64,000 nucleotides of DNA from Actinoalloteichus caeruleus DSM 43889 (GCF_000429185.2 NZ_AUBJ02000001.1:5642001-5706000); one strand, 5' to 3'. Positions 1 through 7,876 are shown, counted from the stretch's first letter. The notes: generated by a model from the sequence alone, not told the origin. Program-made: numbers and translations.

Positions 1-98
1 GCGTCCATCTCGCCCCCGCGAACCCCCGCGTTCCAGAAGTCGTTCGCGAGCGGCGCGGCGCGGCGAGGATCCTGTCCGTATCCGAGGAGTGGGGGCGC

Positions 99-683
99 AT
101 GTCGAGTGGAGGCGAGGAACGCCTGGCCGAGATGACCGTCGGGGCGGTCCGGCCGCACAACGCGAGCATCGAGATCGTCGACCCCGACCCGCGGTGGGCC
201 CGGCTGTTCCACCAGGAGGCCACCAGGATCCGGGAGGCACTGGGGGACCGGGCGCTGGCGGTCGAGCACGTCGGATCGACCGCCGTCCCCTCACTCGCCG
301 CGAAGCCGATCATCGACATCGTCCTCGCCGTCGCGGACTCCACCGCGGAGTCCCACTACGTGCCCGACCCGGAAGCGGCCGGGTACGTACTGCGCATCCG
401 AGAACCCGACTGGTTCCAACACCGCCTGCTGAAGGGAACGGCCCCCGACGTCAACCTGCACGTCCTCACCGCCGGTTGCTCTGAGATCGACCGCATGACC
501 GCGTTCCGCGACCACCTCCGCGCGAACGCCGACGACAGGCGGAGGTACGAAGCCGTCAAACGTGAGCTCGCGCGACGGACCTGGCGACACGTCCAGGACT
601 ACGCCGACGCCAAGGGGGACATCGTCCAGGAGATCCACCGGGCCATCGCCAGGGGAGGGAAGCCGAGCGGGCCAGGGGGCTGA
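99..683 (+). CDS. GrpB-like nucleotidyltransferase-fold protein (UPF0157)
   Basis: A 194-residue protein of the GrpB/UPF0157 family, small cytoplasmic proteins with a nucleotidyltransferase-like fold and mostly unknown substrates. Visible family signs are the opening IVDPDPRWARLFHQEA, the strand-turn motif EHVGSTAVPSLAAKPIIDIV around residues 55-75, and the late segment FRDHLRANADDRRRYEAVKREL, all in the usual order and at the usual length. The start at 99 has a GAGGAG-like site about 10 nt upstream; an in-frame ATG at 132, just before the conserved part, is an alternative. It stands alone on the plus strand with no operon partner. The family assignment is firm; the biochemical role is not known. 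Confidence 0.88.
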   Translation: MSSGGEERLAEMTVGAVRPHNASIEIVDPDPRWARLFHQEATRIREALGDRALAVEHVGSTAVPSLAAKPIIDIVLAVADSTAESHYVPDPEAAGYVLRIREPDWFQHRLLKGTAPDVNLHVLTAGCSEIDRMTAFRDHLRANADDRRRYEAVKRELARRTWRHVQDYADAKGDIVQEIHRAIARGGKPSGPGG

Positions 684-1066
684 CCGCCGCCGCTCGGAGC
701 GCCCGATCCTCGGGCGTGGGGGCAAGGAATGGCGCGGTAGGCCTGTCCGTCGACCGGGAACCCCCTGCCGTGACCTGGCCGTTCTCGGCCTGCTCGCGTT
801 CACGCCAGGAGGCCCGAGGAGTCCGGCCTCCCACAGGCCCTCGCGGCGCCAGTCCCGCGCCGGCGCTGTCCGCGTGGGACGCGGCCCCGGACCCAGCAGT
901 GCGGAGATCGCCCGACACGAACCGAGCGGCCCACGTCATCACCCGTCCCGCCTGGCCGTCCTTCCGTTCCGGGCGAGGACAGCAGTGCTCCCGCCGGCCG
1001 CCCCAAGGCCCGCGTGCGCACGGGTACTCCACGACGCGCCGTGGGGCGACCTGGAACGCTCCCCGC
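684..1066. other. Intergenic region, no gene recognised
   Basis: This stretch separates the convergent GrpB-like and GyrI-like genes. Open frames cross it on both strands, but they are arginine/proline-rich and resemble no known family, as expected of chance frames in very GC-rich DNA. I see no strong hairpin, tRNA or repeat in it. Confidence 0.5.
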
Positions 1067-1696
1067 TCAGCCCTCGGCGACGGGTAGGACCGGCTGGCGG
1101 AGGATGGTGCGCAGTTTCGCCGGCGCCACCTTCCGGAAGTCACTGAGGTAGATCTCGTGGTGCTTGCCCACCATGCGGAGTTGGTTGTCGGGTACGAACT
1201 CGTGGTGCAACCGGTTGAGCACCGCCGTCTCGTCGTCGAAGGACCCGACGTGCAGGGTCTGGACGCACCGGCCCTCGGACAGTGGTTCCAACCGGACTCC
1301 GTCGAGGCGAGCCGGCGGCTTCCTCGTCCCGACCTGCCGCACGGCCGTGGTGAACATGTCCTGGTCGATCCAGTCCGGAACCATGATCATCATCGTCCAG
1401 TCCCACCGGGACTTGTCCCGTGAGGACGTGAAGGAGTCGAGGTCCTCCGCCCACCACAGGCCTTCCAGCGGCATGACGACGTAGTCCTGCCCGAGGTCCC
1501 GCTTGCTCGCCATCTTCAGCTTGTAGGCGACCGGGTAAAGGGCCTCGACCGCCTCCGAGAACGCCGGCGAGGTGTTCGGGTCCCCGTGGCCGTCGACCAT
1601 CAGGTACCGCAGATCAGGTACGTCGATGATCCGGAACTGGTCCTGCTTCGCCTGGTAGGCGTCGAGGCTCTTCTTGAAGTCGGTCTTGTTCGTCAT
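1067..1696 (-). CDS. GyrI-like small-molecule-binding domain protein
   Basis: A 209-residue protein of the GyrI-like (SOUL/effector-binding) superfamily, which binds small hydrophobic or cationic molecules. The N-terminal segment FRIIDVPDLRYLMVDGHGDP and the later stretch DWTMMIMVPDWID are typical of the stand-alone members found next to PadR regulators in actinobacteria, and the length fits. It lies directly downstream of the PadR gene on the same strand and overlaps its 3' end by 83 bp, so the two are very probably co-transcribed and translationally coupled. A role as ligand-binding partner or detoxifying protein controlled by the PadR repressor is inference. Confidence 0.85.
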   Translation of the reverse strand: MTNKTDFKKSLDAYQAKQDQFRIIDVPDLRYLMVDGHGDPNTSPAFSEAVEALYPVAYKLKMASKRDLGQDYVVMPLEGLWWAEDLDSFTSSRDKSRWDWTMMIMVPDWIDQDMFTTAVRQVGTRKPPARLDGVRLEPLSEGRCVQTLHVGSFDDETAVLNRLHHEFVPDNQLRMVGKHHEIYLSDFRKVAPAKLRTILRQPVLPVAEG

Positions 1697-2219
1697 CGGT
1701 CACCCGGACTCGCTCGGCGAGCCACGACCTTTCCGCCTCGAGGAGGCTCAGTGAGTACGAGAAGACCTCCCGCGCCGGGCGCGGGAGGGGGACTGGGGCG
1801 CCCTGGGCGGCGCGGATGCCGACGAGGCGCGCCTCCACCTGGGTCAGGCGGCTCCGGAGGGCCCGCGTGTACTCCTCGTCGGAGAGCAGGGGCAGGTTCG
1901 CCACTCCGACCAGCAGCGGGTTCGTCGCTGACCGCAGCTCGGTGACCAGGGCGAGCGCGGTATCCCGCGCGGCCTGGTGGCCCTCACTGGTGGCGTGGAA
2001 GACCCGTCGGGACTTCGCGGCCGCGGGGGCGTCCGGCACGTGGACGAGCCCGCGTCTCTCCAGCCTGGTGAGCAGGTAGTAGATCGAGGAGAAGCCGATG
2101 TCGGTCCACTGGCGGATGCCGCGTTGCTCGATGACCCGTTCCAGGTCGTAGCCGTGCTGGGGCCGTTCGATGACCAGGCCCAGCACCGTCAGTTCCGCCG
2201 GCGTCAGCTCCATGAGCAT
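1614..2219 (-). CDS. PadR-family transcriptional repressor
   Basis: A PadR-like winged-helix repressor. The N-terminal domain shows the family signature: ELTVLGLVIERPQHGYDLE, then SSIYYLLTRLERRGLV as the recognition helix and wing, followed by a helical C-terminal dimerisation part to about residue 170. Two in-frame ATGs exist, at 2219 and 2213; a TAGAAT hexamer ends 6 nt before the second, favouring a leaderless start at 2213. The final ~27 residues read through the start of the GyrI-like gene in another frame. A one-base shift would place a TGA just ahead of that gene's ATG, so the long tail may reflect an old or artefactual indel. A perfect palindrome at the start codon suggests autorepression. 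Confidence 0.9.
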   Translation of the reverse strand: MLMELTPAELTVLGLVIERPQHGYDLERVIEQRGIRQWTDIGFSSIYYLLTRLERRGLVHVPDAPAAAKSRRVFHATSEGHQAARDTALALVTELRSATNPLLVGVANLPLLSDEEYTRALRSRLTQVEARLVGIRAAQGAPVPLPRPAREVFSYSLSLLEAERSWLAERVRVTDDEQDRLQEEPRRLPGEAGPVPDHRRT

Positions 2220-2235
2220 ATTCTAGTACTAGAAT
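2220..2235. promoter_or_regulatory. Perfect 16-bp palindrome, probable PadR operator/promoter
   Basis: The sequence ATTCTAGTACTAGAAT is a perfect inverted repeat and strikingly AT-rich for this genome. It lies immediately before the padR start codons and contains the TAGAAT -10-like hexamer for the minus strand. A repressor bound here would block its own promoter, as known for PadR proteins, which bind ATGT/ACAT-type or similar dyads. The binding itself is inference. Confidence 0.65.
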
Positions 2236-2680
2236 TACCAGCCTTGGGAGCCCCCTCCTGCGTGCCTGGCGGCCCAGTTCGTCGAGGCGGTGGGGCGGTG
2301 GGGGGCACCGACTGGCCCTCCCCCCGCTGTGTGGCCTGATGGGGCGGCGGTAGGCGGGGGTCGTCCAAGGCTGAGGACTCCTCGCTGTGGACACGTCCGT
2401 GTGCGGGTAGTCGCGGGTTGTCCTGTCTGACGCCTCGGGTCAGCCCCCATGTCAGGAGGTCAGCTCATACTCTGTTGTCGTCGTCGGAGGCGTCGGTGAG
2501 TCGGGGTCGATCGCGCGGAAGACGATGGTGGCCGAGTGGGAAACTCACTCGATGGCTTGTGTGGCCAAGAGCCATCGAGCTGTCTGCGGCCTGGTCACAT
2601 CGATGGACCCGTGTAGGTGATTGGGCTGGCAGACCGTCGGAGACGTGCGTGGAGAAGATCGACCGACCACGGAGGATAAG
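2236..2680. other. Intergenic region upstream of the XRE gene
   Basis: About 445 bp between the divergent padR and XRE-regulator genes. It must contain the XRE promoter and possibly a second padR promoter element. No convincing -35/-10 pair, hairpin or conserved coding frame was recognised; an open frame entering from 2621 is most simply the 5' extension of the XRE gene. Confidence 0.4.
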
Positions 2681-3088
2681 GTGTCGAAGAACTGGGCGGA
2701 GGTCGCGTACGCGGTGAATTCCCGAGCGCGGGAGCTGTCCTTGAAACAGAAGGAGATATCGGACAGGTCTGGTGTGTCGCTGGCGATAGTGCGAGAAATT
2801 CAGCAAGCTCGTATTGAGCGGCAACGCAATCCGCGGACTTTGGAGGCCCTCTCGCTGGCACTGGAGTGGCATCCCCGTCACCTGACGGCTGTTCTGAACG
2901 GAGTGACGCCGCCTAACATCCCGGCCACCAAGGTGGCCCAGGATCCGGTGATCCCACTGCTGAACACCGTCATCCGGGAACTGAGGGGATTGCGGGCGCA
3001 AATCGGACTGCTGAGCAGCCGGCTCATCGATCTCGAGGGGTCGCGGTCGCCGACCAGGGAGAACAACAAGGAACGAATGGTCGACTGA
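2681..3088 (+). CDS. Small XRE-family helix-turn-helix regulator
   Basis: A 135-residue DNA-binding protein. Residues ~5-70 form an XRE-like helix-turn-helix: SRARELSLKQKEISDRSGV, then SLAIVREIQQAR as the recognition helix, then RTLEALSLALEWHPRHL. A linker and a C-terminal helix (LLNTVIRELRGLRAQIGLL), which could oligomerise, follow. The GTG at 2681 was chosen because a GGAGG site sits 5 nt upstream; the frame is open back to 2621 but without a comparable site. It faces the integrase relic and the tRNA gene, so it may be a surviving control gene of a lost integrated element. That origin is inference. Confidence 0.8.
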   Translation: MSKNWAEVAYAVNSRARELSLKQKEISDRSGVSLAIVREIQQARIERQRNPRTLEALSLALEWHPRHLTAVLNGVTPPNIPATKVAQDPVIPLLNTVIRELRGLRAQIGLLSSRLIDLEGSRSPTRENNKERMVD

Positions 3089-3373
3089 CTCTTCCCTCGC
3101 AGCTGTGGGGATCGGTCAACGCGGTACTCGCACCAGTGTCCAAGCGCGGCTCGCTGAGGTGGCGGCGAGGACGGGTTCAGCCGGGTGGCGGGTCGGAGCT
3201 GTCGCCCGCGCGGAACAGCTGAAGGCGGCAGGGACCTCGGCCGGGCCCACGAGTTGATCCCGGCTTCGATCGGGGTGCCAGAGCGATCGGCACCAGTTCG
3301 AGTTCAGCGGCACCGTCGTCTCCTCGGCCCCAACGTCCGATCAGGACGGAGCCCGTACGGACTTTCAGGATCT

Positions 3374-3550
3374 TCACGTCCAGGTCGACTCGGGACGTTC
3401 GAGGTCCGCCGTCCGCAACCACTCATCCAGGACCTCACTGAACGGCACGGCGGAGGTCACGGAGTTCTGCTGGTCCACCTGGTCCGTGAGGCGGGTCAGT
3501 GCCTTCTCCGCTCGCTTCCAGGTGGCTCGGTCGATGCCACTGATCGTTTC
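3374..3550 (-). pseudogene. Relic of a tyrosine recombinase (phage/ICE-type integrase)
   Basis: On the minus strand a 58-codon open piece reads SGIDRATWKRAEKALTRL, then an acidic linker, then FSEVLDEWLRTADLE. This closely resembles the N-terminal SAM-like core-binding region of actinobacterial integrases, where a tract like KREAEKALTRLLAEVD precedes a LLDRWLEVADLEPSTR-type helix. It has stop codons in frame before and after, no catalytic domain is left, and flanking minus-strand frames look scrambled. It lies about 200 bp beyond the 3' end of a tRNA gene, the usual position of an int gene at an attachment site. I read it as the decayed end of a former integrated element. The identification rests on pattern memory rather than a search. 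Confidence 0.5.
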
Positions 3551-3749
3551 TCAGGGGTAGGCGGAGCGTCACGAGGCTGTTTCCGCGTTGAGGACGACCG
3601 GTAGTGCGGTGGAACCATTGCTCGAGGCGGTCCCGGGCTCGTGCTTCGCCGCGTCCACGACTCGTGGCCCCGGGTAGATCTCGCACCCAGAAGTCGCGCC
3701 CCCGGTCGACTCCGACGAGGCTGGTCGGATCGTTCTCCCTGGTCACGGG

Positions 3750-3826
3750 TGGTGGGGCAGGTGGGGCTCGAACCCACGGCCAAGGGATTATGAGTCCCCT
3801 GCTCTGACCAACTGAGCTACTGCCCC
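3750..3826 (-). tRNA. tRNA with CAU anticodon (probably elongator tRNA-Met)
   Basis: The minus strand folds into a full cloverleaf: acceptor GGGGCAG/CTGCCCC, D-stem GCTC/GAGC, anticodon stem GGGGA/TCCCT with loop CTCATAA (anticodon CAT), T-stem GTGGG/CCCAC with TTCGAGC loop, discriminator A and an encoded CCA (positions 3750-3752). It lacks the C1:A72 mismatch expected of an initiator. The choice between elongator Met and the lysidine-modified Ile2 tRNA cannot be settled from the anticodon; the surrounding loop favours elongator Met. The 3' end is a plausible integration site for the neighbouring integrase relic. Confidence 0.93.
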
Positions 3827-4012
3827 CAGTCTCCCGTGATCGCTCCTCGGCCGCCGGGACGGGCGGGAGCGAACGCGGCCCGATCCTAGCGGAGCGCGTA
3901 CGGGCATTCACAAGCCCGCCGACCATGGTGATCCCGGCTCGGCGGTCCACAGTGGGACGTCCACCCGCTGGCCGGCCAGGGCTTCACCTGCTGCTCAGCC
4001 ACGCACACGTGC

Positions 4013-4044
4013 GGAAGGCCGGTGCCCAGCGGCACCGGCCTTCC
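4013..4044 (-). terminator. Hairpin terminator downstream of the PepSY gene
   Basis: A perfect 14-bp stem (GGAAGGCCGGTGCC and its complement) closes a 4-nt loop. It lies about 60 bp after the stop codon of the minus-strand PepSY gene. There is no U-tract, as is common for actinobacterial terminators. Confidence 0.75.
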
Positions 4045-4104
4045 TCGGTGAGCGACTCGAAGCGGCCTGTTCGGGCCTGGCTGCCGGATCTACCCGGCTG
4101 CTGC

Positions 4105-4605
4105 TCAGTCGTCGTAGTCGTCGTCGTCCCGGTCCTCCTCGTAGCCGATGATGTCGCCGCTGGCGGCGTCGATGTCGATGTCGTACTCCATCCGGTCCTT
4201 GCGGAGTTCGATCTCCCACTCCCACCGGCCGTCGTCCTCGTCGAGTTCGACCTCGGTCACCCGGGCGCCGGGGACGCGCTCCAGGGCGATCCGCTCGGCC
4301 TCCTCGCGGCTGATCTTCGGTCCGCCCTCCCGTGCCTCGGCGCTGGTGGCCTCCACGGTCTCCACGGACCTCGGGTCCCAGTCGTCCCGGTCGTCGTGGC
4401 GGTCGTCCCGGTCATCGCGGTCGTCCCAGTCGTCGTCCCGCTCGACGTTGTTCACGGCGGCGTTGCCGGGGTTCTCCCAGTGCTGCGCGCTCGCCGCCGG
4501 CACGGTCTCGTTGTTCCCGCCGTCGTTGAGCGCCACGGCCGTGCCACCGATGGCGAGCAGGCCCACAGCTCCGACAACCGCGGCGACCATCTTCGGGTTC
4601 TTCAT
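4105..4605 (-). CDS. Secreted acidic PepSY-domain protein
   Basis: A 166-residue exported or membrane-anchored protein. Residues 1-28 (MKNPKMVAAVVGAVGLLAIG...) form a signal or anchor segment. A low-complexity acidic linker of repeated D/R units (such as DDRDDRHDDRDD) lies around residues 55-75. A PepSY domain follows, with ISREEAERIALERVPGARV, VELDEDDGRWEWEIEL and DIDAASGDIIGYEED, and the tail is again Asp-rich. PepSY domains are small extracytoplasmic modules often controlled by two-component systems and linked to peptidase or cell-surface stress functions. The ATG at 4605 has an AAGGAAGG-type site upstream; the longer open frame beyond it is unlikely coding. The HK/RR pair 1.3 kb away is a candidate regulator, which is inference. 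Confidence 0.86.
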   Translation of the reverse strand: MKNPKMVAAVVGAVGLLAIGGTAVALNDGGNNETVPAASAQHWENPGNAAVNNVERDDDWDDRDDRDDRHDDRDDWDPRSVETVEATSAEAREGGPKISREEAERIALERVPGARVTEVELDEDDGRWEWEIELRKDRMEYDIDIDAASGDIIGYEEDRDDDDYDD

Positions 4606-4982
4606 GGTGGTTCCCTTCCTTCTCCTGGTGGGTCCCGAGTCGCTGTCCGGCTCTCCCGGCCTGGTCTCGGGGGTGTTCCCCTCGGTGTGGGACCAAGATT
4701 GCCGTTCCCGGTGATAGGGCCGCGCTGTCTGACTCCTAAGGGGAGGTAAAGATCGGCGGAGGCGGTCGTGCGACCGGTGCGTGAACCACGCTCCAGTGCT
4801 GTGACCTGCTGGTTTGCCTGGTCCGCCCGGTGTGGTGGCGACATTGGCTCGCGGGCTCGTGGCGTCCTCGCGGGCTTGGCGGAACAGGACGCGGCCTTCG
4901 GGGTGCACGGCCCGAGGAGGAGCGGGGCGTGCGTCGCGGGAGCCCGCGAAGCCGATGGGCTCGCTCGGCCGTCCGAGGCCGT

Positions 4983-5030
4983 GCCCGGCGGCCCGGCGGC
5001 CCGGCGGCCCGGCGGCCCGGCGGCCGGGCG
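4983..5030. repeat. 8-bp GCCCGGCG tandem repeat (five copies plus one variant)
   Basis: Five perfect copies of GCCCGGCG run head to tail from 4983 to 5022, followed by a sixth copy with one change (GCCGGGCG). The tract sits in the non-coding region upstream of the P-loop kinase gene and could vary in copy number by replication slippage. Confidence 0.85.
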
Positions 5031-5169
5031 GCTCGCGTCGCCTGTGGTGCCGCGTCGGACCGGATGTCGGGGTGGCGCGGGCGTTCGAGGGCGAATGGCG
5101 GCGGCGCGGAGGAGAAGCGCGCTGCGGGTGATGGCGCTGGGTGTTCGTCCGATCGCACCACGTGGGCGG

Positions 5170-5175
5170 TAGTCT
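5170..5175 (+). promoter_or_regulatory. -10-like TAGTCT ahead of the P-loop kinase gene
   Basis: TAGTCT ends 8 nt before the ATG at 5184, a spacing that would start the mRNA at or within a couple of nucleotides of the start codon. No convincing -35 box or Shine-Dalgarno sequence is visible. Confidence 0.4.
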
Positions 5176-5183
5176 GCGCGTTC

Positions 5184-5774
5184 ATGCTGATCTGGATCAA
5201 CGGGCCGTTCGGCGTCGGGAAGACGCAGGTGGCCCACGAACTGGAGCACCGCCTGCCCGGGAGTTTCGTCTGCGATCCCGAGCAGCTCGGTTTCGCGTTG
5301 CGGCGAATGACTCCTCCCACCCGGCGGGGTGACTTCCAGGACCTGCCGCTGTGGCGGCGTGGCGTCCGGGAGTTCCTCTCCGGCCTGGTCGAGGACCACG
5401 ACGGGCACGTGATCGTGCCCATGACGCTGATCAACCCGGACTACCACGACGAGATCGTCGGCGGGCTCCGGCGGAACCACCCGAACCTGCGGCACGTCAC
5501 GCTGCTCACCTCGGAGCAGTCGCTGCTGCGCCGCATCCGGTATCGGGGTGAGGGGAGGGCGAGTTTCGCGGCGGGGCAGGCCCGGCGCTGCCTGGACGTG
5601 CTGAGCACCCCCCAGTTCGACGTCCACGTCGACACCGAGCATCAGACGATCGCCGAGGTGGCCGAGGACATCGCGGAGCACTGCGGTCTGCGGTTGTCCG
5701 ACAGCGCCGAGCACCCGGTGCGGCGGGCCGTGCGCAGGGTGGGGGTCCAGCTGCGGCACGTGCGTTTCGACTAG
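5184..5774 (+). CDS. P-loop AAA/kinase-like NTPase (chloramphenicol phosphotransferase-like)
   Basis: A 196-residue cytoplasmic P-loop NTPase. The Walker A motif GPFGVGKT is at residues 6-13 in the typical opening LIWINGPFGVGKTQVAHELE. A hydrophobic strand VIVPMTLINPDYHDEIV follows near residue 80, then VTLLTSEQSLLRRIRYRGE, the lid-like region with conserved arginines found in small kinases of this group. Family members phosphorylate small molecules such as antibiotics or nucleosides, or are of unknown substrate. No resistance function can be claimed. The ATG at 5184 was chosen because it begins exactly at the conserved first strand; the in-frame extension upstream crosses the tandem repeat. 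It converges on the sensor kinase gene. Confidence 0.85.
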   Translation: MLIWINGPFGVGKTQVAHELEHRLPGSFVCDPEQLGFALRRMTPPTRRGDFQDLPLWRRGVREFLSGLVEDHDGHVIVPMTLINPDYHDEIVGGLRRNHPNLRHVTLLTSEQSLLRRIRYRGEGRASFAAGQARRCLDVLSTPQFDVHVDTEHQTIAEVAEDIAEHCGLRLSDSAEHPVRRAVRRVGVQLRHVRFD

Positions 5775-5873
5775 GCGTGGCCCGCCGTCCTCAACCCCCG
5801 CCGTCCCCGACGTGGGCCGGTCCTGCCGGTTGGCTGTCCGGGGCGGCGTCGGCGGGGTGCGGGTGGGGCGGGG

Positions 5874-7187
5874 TCAGTCGGGGTCGGGTGGGCCGAGCCG
5901 GACGGTGATCTGGGCTCCACCCCAGCCGGAGGCGCCCAGGGACATCCCGCCGCCGGAGGCCTCCGCGGTCCTGCGGGCGATGTCGAGGCCCAGCCCGGTC
6001 GACCCGCCTTTGCTGTTGCCCCGGTCCAGCACGTGCCGCCCGGTGTTGACGCCACCGAACCCGGTGCCGGCGTCGGCGACGACGAGGACGGCTCCGCCTT
6101 CAGGCGCGGGGCGGAGCCGGACCGCGAAGGAGGTGCCCTCCTCGGTGTGCGCGAAGACGTTGCCGAGCAGGGAGTCGACGGCGGCGACCAGGTCGCCGGG
6201 GGAGACGCGGACGAGCAGTGGCCCCGGGGCGAGGTCGAGTTCGACGTGGCGTTCGGTGTCCTCGGCGAGCACCGACCAGAAGCGCACCCGCTCGGACACG
6301 ACCTGTGCGGCGTCGCAGGCCACTCGGGCCGCGGTCTGCCCGTCGCCGCCGCTGCGCCCCCTGGCGTCCTGGATGACCTCGCTGACGGCGCGTTCCAGTT
6401 CCTCGACCAGCCCCTCCACCCGGCGGGCCTCCTCCGGCGACCGCAGGCCCTCCGCCTCCAGTTTGAGGGCGGTCAGCGGGGTGCGGAGCCGGTGCGAGAT
6501 GTCGGCGACCGTTTCCCGTTCCTGTTGGAGCAGGGTTTCGATCTGACCCGCCAGGTGGTTGAGGGCCAGTCCGACGTCCCGCAGTTCCTTGGGGCCGGCC
6601 GGGTCAGCCCTGGCCTGGAGCTCTCCCCGGGCCAGCCGGTGGGAGACGGCGGCCAGCTGGGTGGTGGGTCGCACCAGGGAGGTGGCCAGCCGGTCCGCGA
6701 CGAGCGCGCTGACCGCGAGCAGCACCACGGCCAGCAGGACGAGGATCAGCACGGCCCGGTCCACGCCCCGGTGCAGGACCTCGGCGGGCACGTGGGCGCG
6801 CACCGCCGCCTGCTCCCCGGTGGAGTCCTGGGCGTTGACCAGCAGCTCCATCCCACCGTCGACGTCAGCGGTGAAGGTGTGGCCGCGGAGGGCGAGGTCC
6901 ACCGACTCGGTGCGCTCGGCCGGCTCGCCGACCGTGGTCCCGTCGGGGAGGAAGATCGTCAACTGGTGGTCGTCGGACAGGTTGACCCGCTCGACGGCGA
7001 GGCGGATGACCTCGGGGTCGGCGGTGGCCAGCAGGGAGCTGAAGGACTGCGCGTCGACGTTGGCCGCGTGCAGCGCGCGGTCCTCGGCGACGGTGCGGAC
7101 CAACAGGGCCAGCGGCACGAGGAACGCGACCAGGATGAGGGAGGTGGTGGCGGCGACGAGCAGGGCAAGGCGTCCTCGCATGGTCAC
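5874..7187 (-). CDS. Two-component sensor histidine kinase
   Basis: A membrane sensor kinase of about 437 residues. TM1 lies at ~8-30, an extracytoplasmic sensor part of ~110 residues follows, TM2 is at ~143-165, then HAMP, a HisKA dimerisation helix with VADISHRLRTPLTALKLEAE (phospho-His near 232), the N box DSLLGNVFAHT, and the G boxes DAGTGFG and GSTGLGLDIARR. The GTG at 7187 overlaps the stop of the response-regulator gene in the common GTGA arrangement; ATG at 7181 is the alternative. It is the second gene of a regulator-kinase operon. The signal is unknown. The PepSY gene and the small exported protein at 7966 are candidate targets by proximity only. Confidence 0.95.
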   Translation of the reverse strand: MTMRGRLALLVAATTSLILVAFLVPLALLVRTVAEDRALHAANVDAQSFSSLLATADPEVIRLAVERVNLSDDHQLTIFLPDGTTVGEPAERTESVDLALRGHTFTADVDGGMELLVNAQDSTGEQAAVRAHVPAEVLHRGVDRAVLILVLLAVVLLAVSALVADRLATSLVRPTTQLAAVSHRLARGELQARADPAGPKELRDVGLALNHLAGQIETLLQQERETVADISHRLRTPLTALKLEAEGLRSPEEARRVEGLVEELERAVSEVIQDARGRSGGDGQTAARVACDAAQVVSERVRFWSVLAEDTERHVELDLAPGPLLVRVSPGDLVAAVDSLLGNVFAHTEEGTSFAVRLRPAPEGGAVLVVADAGTGFGGVNTGRHVLDRGNSKGGSTGLGLDIARRTAEASGGGMSLGASGWGGAQITVRLGPPDPD

Positions 7188-7870
7188 GCCCCGCCCGGTG
7201 CGGCCAGTTTGACGCCGACGCCTCGGATGGTGTGCAGGTATCGGGCCTGTTGGGCGGTCTCGCCCAGTTTGCGGCGGAGCCAGGACAGGTGGACGTCGAC
7301 GGTCTTGTCCGCCCCGCCGTAGGGCACCTGCCACACCTCGATGAGCAGTTCCCGTTTGCTGACCACGGCGCCGGCATGGGCGGCCAGGTAGTGCAGCAGG
7401 TCGAACTCGCGGGGGGTGAGGTCGAGTGGCCGCCCGTCGAGGCTGGCTTCCCTGGAGCGGGCGTCCACCCGCAAGCCGCCCACGGTCAGCGCCTGGGCGG
7501 GGGCTTCCTCCCCGCCTCGGCGGAGCACGGCGCGGATGCGGGCGTCGAGCTGGCCGGCGCTGAAGGGCTTGGTGACGTAGTCGTCGGCTCCGGCGTCGAG
7601 GACCGAGATGATCTCGGTCTCCTCGTCGCGGGCCGTGGCGACGATGACGGGGACGGTGCTCACCGCCCGCAGCATCCGCAGCAGTTCCCGGCCGTCCATG
7701 TCGGGGAGCCCGAGGTCGAGCACGACCAGGTCGGGTCCTTCGGACACGGCCAGCCGCAGGCCGTCCATCGCGGTGTGCGCGGAGGCGACGGCGTGGCCTC
7801 GTTCCCCGAGTGCCCTGGTCAGTGCGGTACGGATCGTCGGGTCGTCCTCGACGAGCAGAAGGTGCGCCAC
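7184..7870 (-). CDS. OmpR/PhoB-family response regulator
   Basis: A 228-residue DNA-binding response regulator. The receiver domain has the acidic pair at residues 9-10 (LLLVEDDPTIR), the phospho-acceptor D52 in VVLDLGLPDMDG, the T/S in VIVATARDE and K101 in DDYVTKPF. The C-terminal winged helix carries LTPREFDLLHYLAAHAG and VDVHLSWLRRKLG. The start is GTG at 7870; a TAGCGT hexamer ends 6 nt upstream, indicating a leaderless transcript. It is the first gene of a two-gene operon with the sensor kinase, and it is divergent from the small exported protein gene at 7966, which shares the promoter region. Confidence 0.96.
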   Translation of the reverse strand: MAHLLLVEDDPTIRTALTRALGERGHAVASAHTAMDGLRLAVSEGPDLVVLDLGLPDMDGRELLRMLRAVSTVPVIVATARDEETEIISVLDAGADDYVTKPFSAGQLDARIRAVLRRGGEEAPAQALTVGGLRVDARSREASLDGRPLDLTPREFDLLHYLAAHAGAVVSKRELLIEVWQVPYGGADKTVDVHLSWLRRKLGETAQQARYLHTIRGVGVKLAAPGGA

Positions 7871-7876
7871 CCCCGC

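Larger units (their letters stand above)
4606..5183. other. Divergent intergenic region with short tandem repeat
   Basis: This 578-bp stretch lies between the divergent PepSY and P-loop kinase genes and should hold both promoters. It contains an 8-bp tandem repeat described separately and the near-palindrome CTCCTAAGGGGAG at 4734-4746, a possible response-regulator site for the PepSY gene. An open frame from 4830 runs into the kinase gene but is low-complexity and probably not translated. Confidence 0.4.

Noticed and set aside
4983-5030. CRISPR-like repeat
   Set aside because: Units are 8 bp, contiguous and without spacers; no cas genes in the window.
4830-5183. N-terminal extension of the P-loop kinase from 4830
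   Set aside because: It translates the 8-bp repeat and low-complexity GC sequence; the conserved domain starts exactly at ATG 5184.
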